This document shows, piece by piece, positions 9,098 to 16,399 of a DNA stretch of 42,076 nt (positions are counted from its first letter, which is position 1; each line of letters opens with the position of its first letter). Location: NCBI GenBank assembly GCA_947591215.1, contig CANQCZ010000012.1, positions 1 to 42,076 on the forward strand, given 5' to 3'. Position numbers and translations under genes: made by a program. Under the pieces are notes generated by a model. That model did no database searches, had not been told where the DNA came from, and saw only the letters and a list, made by a program, of their open reading frames with translations. The DNA comes from an uncultured Bacilli bacterium. Lineage in GTDB: Bacteria > Bacillota_I > Bacilli_A > RFN20 > CAG-449.

Positions 9098-9339
9098 AAA
9101 ATGAAAAAATTAAGTTTTCTGTTATTGTTGCTACTAGTTAGTTGTACTTCAACGGAGAATACAAGTCTAACTACTAATCAAAACAGTTCTTCAAATAGTA
9201 CAATTAATGTAAGCAGTAGTGATAATAGTGAAAGTGCTGATCTAAGTGATGAACAAACATCATCAGTTACTGTAACAAGCGAAGAGGAAGAAACGAGTAA
9301 AACAGAAAACACGTTGGAATTTCCTCCAATACACTAAAA
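9066..9339 (+). repeat. 3' identity block, copy 1 (274 bp)
   Basis: Identical to 12107-12380. It covers the last ten codons and stop of the small peptide gene and the complete lipoprotein gene, and ends two bases after the lipoprotein stop. The terminators beyond it are unrelated in sequence. Confidence 0.93.
9101..9337 (+). CDS. 78-residue Ser/Thr-rich lipoprotein, cassette 1
   Basis: MKKLSFLLLLLLVSC is a classic lipoprotein signal with lipobox LVSC and lipidated Cys15. The mature part is only 63 residues, dominated by Ser, Thr, Asn and Glu (SSSNSTINVSSSDNSESADL, then EEEETSK), and ends TLEFPPIH with no globular domain. It resembles the Ser-rich stalks that join the lipid to the folded domain in the other lipoproteins of this window, but here nothing follows the stalk. 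The ATG lies three bases after the peptide gene stop and has no ribosome binding site (only A-rich sequence precedes it), so translation is probably coupled to the peptide. An exact copy occurs at 12142-12378. It may be a surface stalk, a spacer or a remnant of a larger lipoprotein. Confidence 0.8.
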   Translation: MKKLSFLLLLLLVSCTSTENTSLTTNQNSSSNSTINVSSSDNSESADLSDEQTSSVTVTSEEEETSKTENTLEFPPIH

Positions 9340-9377
9340 AAAGGGGACTATCGGAATAAAAAGCCTATAGTCCTTTT
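9340..9377 (+). terminator. Terminator of cassette 1
   Basis: GGACTAT (9345-9351) pairs with ATAGTCC (9367-9373), the stem extended by G-U pairs into the flanking AAAAGG and TTTT runs. It ends the first cassette. Confidence 0.75.
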
Positions 9378-9578
9378 AAATTTATTTTAATGATATTTTC
9401 GTTATTTTGAACAAGTTAATTTAATTAATATTTAATTAAATTAAAGTGTTTTTTTATGTTGCTTTTAATAGCTAAAAATAGCTTTATCGGTAGGATGCAT
9501 AAATTTTTTTAATTTATTTTTAATGATATTAATGTTAAGATTTTCTTGAAGTAAGACAAAGAGCATTTTTGCTTTTCA
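9378..9578. other. Gap between the two surface cassettes
   Basis: An AT-rich spacer without a gene. From about 9520 it is homologous to the region upstream of cassette 1 and holds the matching extended -10 TGTTAAGAT (9533-9541). The A/T-rich first part (9380-9500) shows an imperfect TTAATTAA-rich stretch and nothing more. Confidence 0.5.
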
Positions 9579-9755
9579 GTTTAAAAATGTTCCGCTTAGT
9601 TCGTAAAAAGGTGATTTAGACCAATTATAAGGAGGTTCAAATGGTATTAAAATCTACTACAAAGACTAAGTTATTACTCTCAACTTTAATGGCACTTACC
9701 ATTGGAGTAGGTGTTGTTAACCAACATGAAAGTGTTGTTAGGGCAGAAGAAAAAA
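9579..9755 (+). repeat. 5' identity block, copy 2 (177 bp)
   Basis: The second copy of 6581-6757, offset by 2998 bases: leader end, ribosome binding site and signal peptide codons, identical at every base I compared. Confidence 0.93.
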
Positions 9756-11986
9756 ACACAAACATAATAGAAGATATTACTCAAGTGGACGCAGAGAAAG
9801 TAACTTCTTTAGACCAGATAACAGATAGCGGATTATACTATATTACGAAAACAGATACAAAGGATGTCGATAATAGTAAAAATGTATTGAGTAGTTTTAA
9901 TACTAGTAGTAGTAATTATTTTTATGAGATGAAGAATAATGGTACAAACGCACTTGTATTACATTTTAACTTTGTTGAGCAAAAAAGTAATATTAACTAC
10001 TATACAATTAGCCAAGAAGACAATAACAATAAATATTATATAGGTATAACTAAAGATGCTAATTGTATTGATCGTGATAAGTCAGCATCTGGAGATAACT
10101 ATAAATGGAAAATTGAAATTATAAACAAAGATACTGGCGAAATACAAATTACGAATGCTAGTACTACTTATGGTGGTAATAGAATGTTGCAAGCAAATTC
10201 GGATGGTAGCAGATTTGCTTGCTATAAGAATACACAACCAAACGTAAACATCTATAAAATTAATACAAATTTTACAGTAACGTTTGATGCAGCTGGTGGC
10301 GTTTTAAATTCTAAGAAAGAAGTTTTAGTCGAACCCAATAAAAACTTGAGTCGTCCTGTTGATCCTTCGTGGGAGGGACATATTTTTAAAGGTTGGTTCT
10401 ATAATGAAGTTGAATGGAATTTTGATACTGATGTCGTAAAGAGTGATATGACATTAAAAGCTAAATGGGCGAATCTTTACACGATAACTTTTAACACAAA
10501 TGCTAATGGCGATGAGACTTTAGTGTTTGAATCCGATAGTGAAGTTCAAGTTGAAGAAGGAAATATGGTTTCAATGCCGGTTAATTCTCCTAATCGAGCT
10601 GAATATATATTTCAAGGCTGGTATGAATCTTTAGAAGCCGCAAACGCTTTTGACTCAAATGATACATTTGATTTTGATAGAACTCCAATAAGAGAAAATA
10701 AAACATTATATGCAGGATGGAAAAAAGCTCAAAATACTTACACTGTACACTTTGATTCAAATGGAGGCAATCCGGTTGGAGATAAAAAAGTTTTAGAAGG
10801 TGGTTGGCTTATTCCTGAAGAAGTTATTACTAGTAGAGAAAACTATGAATTTGTCGGCTGGTTTACTGAAGATGATGTTAAATGGAATGTTGAAGGTTAT
10901 CAAGGTGTAGAGAGTGACATGACTCTTAAGGCTAAATGGAATCACTTTGATGCTGAATTTTTTTCATACACTGATGCAACAACAAAAATGAGTGTTGGAT
11001 ATGAAAAAAGAAAAGAATCAAAAGAGATTTTGTTAGCTCAATATTCTTTTGATTCAAAAATTACACATAATGATAGTATAGATGCTAGTGGAGTACTTGA
11101 ATTATTCAAAAACAATATCGTAAGCGGAGATAATATTGTAAATGAAAAGAACGGTGTTATAACAGCAAAAAGCATTTATGGTAATACTACAACTCAAGGC
11201 CCAACTGATGCAGGCGGGCTAAGATTAGGTACAAGTAGTGTTAATGGTGAACTTAAGCTAAGCTTAACTAAACCAATTACAAAGGTAGTAGTATATGCAA
11301 GGACATGGAGCACTACATCTACTGAAACCCTTAATGTGAATTATTTAGGCGGTAAAATGGCAGGACAAAATTCTTCTGCAAAATTAGAGTTTAACCTTTC
11401 AGAAGTCAATGAAATAATTTTTACATCTAATAAAAGAGTTGTGATTCAAACTATTGAATTCTATTCAGATGGTGAAAGTGAAGTTTTTGATTTTACTTCT
11501 GCAACCATCGCGTTTGGAACAATTTTAGAAAAAGAAGTTTATCATGAAGATGCAACGTATGGTATGTTCTTAGTAAATGTTGACGAAAATACTAAAGATT
11601 TAGTACTTGATTTAGAAACTTTAGATACTAACCGCAATTATGAGTTAAATTGGGAAGAGGTTAATTCCGTTCTTTCTGAAAAAGGTGCAAAAACTAAGAA
11701 ATATGAAAAATCACGCGTTACTTCAACAGATGAATACGGAAGTCCGGTAGAAGAAGGCGAATATTACACTTATGGTATTAAGTTTGGAGATATGCTTCCT
11801 TATATTGATAATGAACTAATTGCAGTTGGTTACATGGAATTTGAAGGGAAACTTTATTTTAACCAACAAACTCAATACTCATTGAGATCTTTAGCGCAAG
11901 CGTATAAAGATGGTGGCTATCTAAATGACAATGAAGATGCACAAATGATTTTAGATATGCTAATCAATTATGGCTTAGAAGCATAG
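9641..11986 (+). CDS. Secreted InlB-repeat surface protein, cassette 2
   Basis: 781 residues and paralogous to the cassette 1 protein, with the same 38 N-terminal residues. After the signal peptide (1-36) come a repeated-strand module (about 53-207: GLYYITKTDTKDVD, KYYIGITKDANCIDRDKS, RFACYKNTQPNVNIYKI), three InlB repeats (about 211-277, 280-361, 367-434, each with an FxGWF/Y and xLKAKW or LYAGW ending), a beta-sandwich-like module (about 461-612: KPITKVVVYARTWSTTSTET, SEVNEIIFTSNKRVVIQTIE) and the shared terminal domain (about 636-781) with an EF-hand-like loop DTNRNYELNWEE (662-673). Thus the strand module and the sandwich module have exchanged places relative to the other copy, and there is one more InlB repeat. 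No cell-wall sorting signal. Start after AAGGAGG. The ligand is unknown. Confidence 0.85.
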   Translation: MVLKSTTKTKLLLSTLMALTIGVGVVNQHESVVRAEEKNTNIIEDITQVDAEKVTSLDQITDSGLYYITKTDTKDVDNSKNVLSSFNTSSSNYFYEMKNNGTNALVLHFNFVEQKSNINYYTISQEDNNNKYYIGITKDANCIDRDKSASGDNYKWKIEIINKDTGEIQITNASTTYGGNRMLQANSDGSRFACYKNTQPNVNIYKINTNFTVTFDAAGGVLNSKKEVLVEPNKNLSRPVDPSWEGHIFKGWFYNEVEWNFDTDVVKSDMTLKAKWANLYTITFNTNANGDETLVFESDSEVQVEEGNMVSMPVNSPNRAEYIFQGWYESLEAANAFDSNDTFDFDRTPIRENKTLYAGWKKAQNTYTVHFDSNGGNPVGDKKVLEGGWLIPEEVITSRENYEFVGWFTEDDVKWNVEGYQGVESDMTLKAKWNHFDAEFFSYTDATTKMSVGYEKRKESKEILLAQYSFDSKITHNDSIDASGVLELFKNNIVSGDNIVNEKNGVITAKSIYGNTTTQGPTDAGGLRLGTSSVNGELKLSLTKPITKVVVYARTWSTTSTETLNVNYLGGKMAGQNSSAKLEFNLSEVNEIIFTSNKRVVIQTIEFYSDGESEVFDFTSATIAFGTILEKEVYHEDATYGMFLVNVDENTKDLVLDLETLDTNRNYELNWEEVNSVLSEKGAKTKKYEKSRVTSTDEYGSPVEEGEYYTYGIKFGDMLPYIDNELIAVGYMEFEGKLYFNQQTQYSLRSLAQAYKDGGYLNDNEDAQMILDMLINYGLEA

Positions 11987-12003
11987 GAGGAGGTAATGAT
12001 AAT

Positions 12004-12138
12004 ATGAAAAAGTATATTAAACCAAATCTTTCAATTGAAAAAGTTAATTTATCTAATGTTATCTTGGAATCTAGAATCGGAGATAATTTGGAAGCCTTTG
12101 AATCACAAGATTATCCATTCCAAGTTTTTGAAAATTAA
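12004..12138 (+). CDS. Conserved 44-residue peptide, cassette 2
   Basis: Counterpart of the 45-residue peptide at 8960-9097. It starts MKKYIKPNLSIEKVNLSNVI, continues LESRIGDNLEAFESQ and ends DYPFQVFEN. Differences from the other copy are mostly conservative (R/K, I/L, V/I, T/S, D/E) with one residue lost in the middle. The start follows GGAGGAGG. An earlier ATG at 11996 hits a stop after three codons, so 12004 is the real start. No signal peptide or membrane segment. It stands between the large secreted protein and the lipoprotein, exactly as in cassette 1, which suggests the three products work together. Function unknown. Confidence 0.75.
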   Translation: MKKYIKPNLSIEKVNLSNVILESRIGDNLEAFESQDYPFQVFEN

Positions 12139-12380
12139 AAAATGAAAAAATTAAGTTTTCTGTTATTGTTGCTACTAGTTAGTTGTACTTCAACGGAGAA
12201 TACAAGTCTAACTACTAATCAAAACAGTTCTTCAAATAGTACAATTAATGTAAGCAGTAGTGATAATAGTGAAAGTGCTGATCTAAGTGATGAACAAACA
12301 TCATCAGTTACTGTAACAAGCGAAGAGGAAGAAACGAGTAAAACAGAAAACACGTTGGAATTTCCTCCAATACACTAAAA
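12107..12380 (+). repeat. 3' identity block, copy 2 (274 bp)
   Basis: The second copy of 9066-9339, offset by 3041 bases. Offsets of the 5' and 3' blocks differ because the central genes differ in length. Confidence 0.93.
12142..12378 (+). CDS. 78-residue Ser/Thr-rich lipoprotein, cassette 2
   Basis: Identical in DNA and protein to 9101-9337: signal MKKLSFLLLLLLVSC, lipidated Cys15, then a low-complexity Ser/Thr/Asn/Glu stalk ending FPPIH. As in the first copy, it begins three bases after the peptide stop with no ribosome binding site of its own. Complete identity in such a freely variable low-complexity sequence implies a very recent duplication or active gene conversion rather than protein-level constraint. 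Confidence 0.8.
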   Translation: MKKLSFLLLLLLVSCTSTENTSLTTNQNSSSNSTINVSSSDNSESADLSDEQTSSVTVTSEEEETSKTENTLEFPPIH

Positions 12381-12384
12381 TATT

Positions 12385-12416
12385 AGACCATAGAGTTAAA
12401 AACTATGGTCTTTTTT
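12385..12416 (+). terminator. Terminator of cassette 2
   Basis: AGACCATAG (12385-12393) pairs perfectly with CTATGGTCT (12403-12411) around a 9-base loop and is followed by T residues. It is unrelated in sequence to the cassette 1 terminator. Confidence 0.9.
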
Positions 12417-12620
12417 ATGATTAATTATATAAAAAAGGGGATGTGAGGGATTCCTTTCGCTAAAGGCATTGAGGGTTCTGTCTACAATGTAACAAATTTG
12501 TTTTTTGACTTTAAATATGAATTTAATTTTGATTAATTACACAATTGTATAACATAATAAAAATAATCTTTTCTTTTAGATTATTACTTATGGTAATATT
12601 AAATAAAGGAATATTTTTAT

Positions 12621-15170
12621 ATGTCAAAATATACGAAAAAAGCAAAAAATGATGATTCGGTGAATGAAGTAAAAGATCAAGTTGATTTAAATAATCAAGA
12701 TCTTGATCTTAGCGATTTAGAAGATATCAATTCGACTAGAGAAATCAAAAAAATCAATAAGAAATCAGATAAATACTCTGTTCCCATTGAAGTGATCCGA
12801 TACGATGATGTTGAAATCACCAAAGGTTTAAATGTCGAACAGGTGGAAAGTCGTCATAAAGCCGGATTGACTAATCAGATTAAGAAAAAATATTCAAAGA
12901 CATATTTAGAAATTTTCATTACCAATATTTTTACTTTTTTCAATATTTTATTAATTACTATCGGAGTGGCTTTGACGATTGTAGGACAATGGGCCAATTT
13001 GTTTTTCTTGGTAATTCTTTTGGCTAATACGGTGATTGGTATCGGTCAAGAAATCAGAGCCAAACATATTATCGATCGCTTAAGATTAGTGACTTCGCCG
13101 ACTGCATTACTTGTCAGAAATTCTCAAGAAATTGAAGTGTCGGTTGATGAAGTCGTTTTAGATGACATAATCATTTTAAAAAGCGGAAAGCAAATATGTA
13201 CGGATTCGATTGTACAAGAGGGATTAATCGAAGTTAATGAATCGCTTTTAACGGGTGAATCGGCAGCGATTAAGAAAAGAAAAGGCGATACCGTTTTAGC
13301 GGGTTCTTTTGTGGTATCGGGATCTTGTTATGCTCGCGTGAATCATGTCGGGGAAGACAATTATGTCAGTCGTATCCAACAAAAAGCCAAAGAAGTCAAA
13401 GGGCGAAATTCGGAACTTTTAAATTCATTAAATCGGGTGATTAAAGTGATTTCCTTTATCATTATCCCTTTTGCCATTATCACGATTTTCAATGTTTTGG
13501 CAACGACAAATCTTAAAGAACCTTGGGAAATTGCTAAAGAGGTAATAACCACTACCGCGGGATCTTCAGTGGCGATGATTCCTTCGGGATTGTTCTTATT
13601 GACTTCGACGACTTTGACAGTATCTTTTATCGTTTTAGCTAATCGTAAAGCTTCGGTGCAAGAATTGTATAGTATTGAAATGCTCGCAAGAACCGACACT
13701 TTATGTCTCGATAAAACGGGAACCATCACCGATGGAACGATGGAAGTGACAGAAGAAATCATCATCGACAATACAGTTGAGACCGGTGAGTTAAAGAATA
13801 TTATGGGGGCGGTTTTAGGATCTTTTGAAGAAAAAAATCAAACTTCAATCGCTTTGGAGAAGTATTATCCAGTTAATAAAATCTTTAAAAAGCAGAGCGT
13901 GATTCCGTTTTCTTCGGAACGTAAACTTTCGGCGGTTACTTTTAAAAATCAGGGTACTTATCTTTTAGGGGCTCCCGAATTTATTTTAGATGCTAGTTAT
14001 AATGAATTGTTACAATCGTTTTATCAATATACTTCTAAAGGCTATCGTGTTATTTTGCTAGCGCATTCTTTAGAAGTAATCGAAGATGATAAAATACCTC
14101 TTGTTACCAAACCTTTAGCGGCCTTTATTTTAAAGGATCATATTCGTGAAGAAGCGATACCGACGATCAAATGGTTTAATGACAATAATGTGACCATAAA
14201 AATTATCTCCGGGGATAATCCGGTGACGGTTGCCGAAATCGCTAAACAAGTCGGAGTTCAAAATGCCGAAAAATGTGTCTCTTTAGAGGGGTTATCATTG
14301 CAGGAAGTGGCAAGTATTGCTAATGAATATACGGTATTTGGGCGTGTTTCTCCAGAACAAAAAGCCACGCTTATTAAAGCGATGAAAAGCGATAAGCATA
14401 CCGTTGCTATGACCGGAGACGGAGTTAACGATATATTGGCGATGAAACAGGCGGATTGTTCGATTGGAATGGCTTCCGGTTCAGAAGCGGTAAGAAACGT
14501 CGCCCATATCGTTTTAATGGATTCGAACTTTGCTTCGATGCCTAAAGTGGTCGAAGAGGGTAGAAAAGTAATAAACAACATTCAAAATTCGGCATGCTTA
14601 TTTTTGATGAAGACGATTTTCGCGGTGATTATGACAATTGTACCGGTCATCGTTTCATTGTGCGGCACACCTTTAACGTATCCGTTTGAACCCCGCAATT
14701 TGTACATTATGGAAATGGCGGTTATCGGTATTCCTTCTTTCTTCTTAGCTTTACAACCCAATAAGAATTTAATTACAGGTAATTTCTTGAAAAACGTTTT
14801 GCTTAAAGCTATCCCAGGGGGTATCGCTTTATTGACTTCGGTTTTTATGATCATGATTTTGAAAAATTACGGTAACTTTGAAATTGCTCCTGAAAAGATG
14901 GTGACGATGGCGGGTTACGCCTTGTCATTTACCGGAATTGCGATTTTATTTAATGTGTGTACTCCGTTTAATATTTATCGGCTGATACTTTATATGGTGA
15001 TGGTTCTTTTGGCACTTTTTATCGCTTTTGTCATTCCAAGTTCAATCACCGGTTTAGACTTTGCATTATTGAATACCACGAACTGGTTAACGGTGCTTAC
15101 CACCATTTTTGTCTCAGTGGTTTTATACAATATTTTAGAACAAATGCGTTTAGCCCTAGTGAAAAAATAA
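12621..15170 (+). CDS. Cation-transporting P-type ATPase (CtpE-like, HAD family)
   Basis: 849 residues. An unusual charged, flexible N-terminal stretch (1-55) precedes the core. Landmarks are the actuator motif TGES (211-214), the membrane helix 4 motif MIPSGLFLLTS (319-329), the phosphorylation motif DKTGT with Asp364, the hinge GDNP (531-534) and GDGVND (599-604). About four helices precede and six follow the catalytic domain. The helix 4 motif IPSGL in place of PEGL is typical, from memory, of the CtpE-type group in lactic acid bacteria and streptococci; mycobacterial CtpE has been linked to calcium uptake. The ion carried here cannot be read from sequence; calcium is the best guess. No metal-binding N-terminal CXXC and no Kdp partners are present, which argues against copper/zinc or potassium. 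An MFS gene follows 34 bases later. Confidence 0.92.
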   Translation: MSKYTKKAKNDDSVNEVKDQVDLNNQDLDLSDLEDINSTREIKKINKKSDKYSVPIEVIRYDDVEITKGLNVEQVESRHKAGLTNQIKKKYSKTYLEIFITNIFTFFNILLITIGVALTIVGQWANLFFLVILLANTVIGIGQEIRAKHIIDRLRLVTSPTALLVRNSQEIEVSVDEVVLDDIIILKSGKQICTDSIVQEGLIEVNESLLTGESAAIKKRKGDTVLAGSFVVSGSCYARVNHVGEDNYVSRIQQKAKEVKGRNSELLNSLNRVIKVISFIIIPFAIITIFNVLATTNLKEPWEIAKEVITTTAGSSVAMIPSGLFLLTSTTLTVSFIVLANRKASVQELYSIEMLARTDTLCLDKTGTITDGTMEVTEEIIIDNTVETGELKNIMGAVLGSFEEKNQTSIALEKYYPVNKIFKKQSVIPFSSERKLSAVTFKNQGTYLLGAPEFILDASYNELLQSFYQYTSKGYRVILLAHSLEVIEDDKIPLVTKPLAAFILKDHIREEAIPTIKWFNDNNVTIKIISGDNPVTVAEIAKQVGVQNAEKCVSLEGLSLQEVASIANEYTVFGRVSPEQKATLIKAMKSDKHTVAMTGDGVNDILAMKQADCSIGMASGSEAVRNVAHIVLMDSNFASMPKVVEEGRKVINNIQNSACLFLMKTIFAVIMTIVPVIVSLCGTPLTYPFEPRNLYIMEMAVIGIPSFFLALQPNKNLITGNFLKNVLLKAIPGGIALLTSVFMIMILKNYGNFEIAPEKMVTMAGYALSFTGIAILFNVCTPFNIYRLILYMVMVLLALFIAFVIPSSITGLDFALLNTTNWLTVLTTIFVSVVLYNILEQMRLALVKK

Positions 15171-15204
15171 TATCGGCATAAAATACTTAAGAAGAGGAAA
15201 ACAA

Positions 15205-16362
15205 ATGAACAAACAGGTTATCCAACTTAACTTGCTATATTTTTTACGTTTTTTCGGCGATTCGATGTTTTTCCCGTTTTTGGTATTGTTTTTCAATGCC
15301 TCGTCCATTCAAGGTGTGCAACTTGGAATCTTGATGGGAGTTATTCCGTTATTCCAGGTTTTGGGCAATCTTTTTTGGGGCAGGATCTCAGGGGGCTTTA
15401 AAAAGACGTTGGTGATTTTAAGAGTGATGATTTTTTTGGAACTTCTTTCAATGATCGTCTTTGGCTTTGTGACTGATTTTTATTGGCTATTAGCGTTAAC
15501 GATCATCATCGCTTTTATCAATAATCCGTTTTTTAACTTGCAAGACGGAATTGCCATTAAAATATCCGAGGAAGCTAAAAACAAGTATGCGAAAACCCGA
15601 ATGTGCGGTTCTTTTGCTTATTTGATCGGGGTGATAAGCGGTGGGTATCTAGCCGATCGTTTTGGCTTTCGCTTTGTTTTTATTGTCGGAGCGGTCTCTT
15701 ATATTTTATGTCTCATTTTATTGTGCTTTTTGGCGCGTCAGCCTCATGAAAATCACGATGAGAAAAAAGAGTCGATATCGTTTAGCGCTGTTTTTAAAAC
15801 TAAAGGATTTTTTCTGTATGCAGTGTTCTTTTTGTTGATGTTAGGTTCTTATAATGTCGGAGAATCTTATATGTCGGCATATTTAAAATCGTTAGGTCTT
15901 CAGGTTGACCAATGGGGCATGGTCTATGGATTGATGATGATTTTTGAAATTGTGACGATGATTATCGTGGCTAAAAAATTTAAGGAATCATCTTTTCGAG
16001 GATTACTGATTTTAGGTGTTGGACTTTTATCGTTACGACTTGGATTATCGGCTTTGCCATTACCATTATATGTACTTGTATCGATTGCGCCATTAAGGGG
16101 CATCGGATGGGGTTTGTTTTTGGCGACGAATTTAAATATTATCAAAAAAATGCTCGGCACTTCTTTAGCGGTCAAGGCCGTATCGATTTTAGGGACGGCT
16201 CAAGGCTTGATGATTGGAATTATGAATTATCTAGCCCCTTTGATTTATGAAACTTTTTCTTACAATATTTTATATTTGATTTTATTTATCAGTGCATGTA
16301 CGGGTATCGTGGTCTTGTTTTTTATCAAAATGGACTTTTTAAAATCATCTTCAAGTAACTAA
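15205..16362 (+). CDS. MFS transporter, possible nucleoside (pseudouridine) permease
   Basis: A 385-residue protein of about 12 membrane helices. It begins NKQVIQLNLLYFLRFFGDSM and has the MFS loop 2-3 signature weakly preserved (GNLFWGRISGGFKKT) and ISGGYLADRFGFRFVF in the second equivalent position. The overall look is that of the MFS_1-like / nucleoside:H+ symporter-like group. The psuG gene starts only 37 bases after its stop, so the two are very likely cotranscribed. In E. coli the pseudouridine genes include a permease beside psuG. I infer that this MFS protein may import pseudouridine or another nucleoside; the sequence alone does not prove it. Start after AAGAAGAGGAAAAC. Confidence 0.8.
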   Translation: MNKQVIQLNLLYFLRFFGDSMFFPFLVLFFNASSIQGVQLGILMGVIPLFQVLGNLFWGRISGGFKKTLVILRVMIFLELLSMIVFGFVTDFYWLLALTIIIAFINNPFFNLQDGIAIKISEEAKNKYAKTRMCGSFAYLIGVISGGYLADRFGFRFVFIVGAVSYILCLILLCFLARQPHENHDEKKESISFSAVFKTKGFFLYAVFFLLMLGSYNVGESYMSAYLKSLGLQVDQWGMVYGLMMIFEIVTMIIVAKKFKESSFRGLLILGVGLLSLRLGLSALPLPLYVLVSIAPLRGIGWGLFLATNLNIIKKMLGTSLAVKAVSILGTAQGLMIGIMNYLAPLIYETFSYNILYLILFISACTGIVVLFFIKMDFLKSSSSN

Positions 16363-16399
16363 TGAAAATGCGATACAATAGAAAAGGGAGGACAAATTT

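Noticed and set aside
13361-14854. Several reverse frames inside the P-type ATPase gene
   Set aside because: They overlap conserved catalytic segments of the forward gene and lack start signals.
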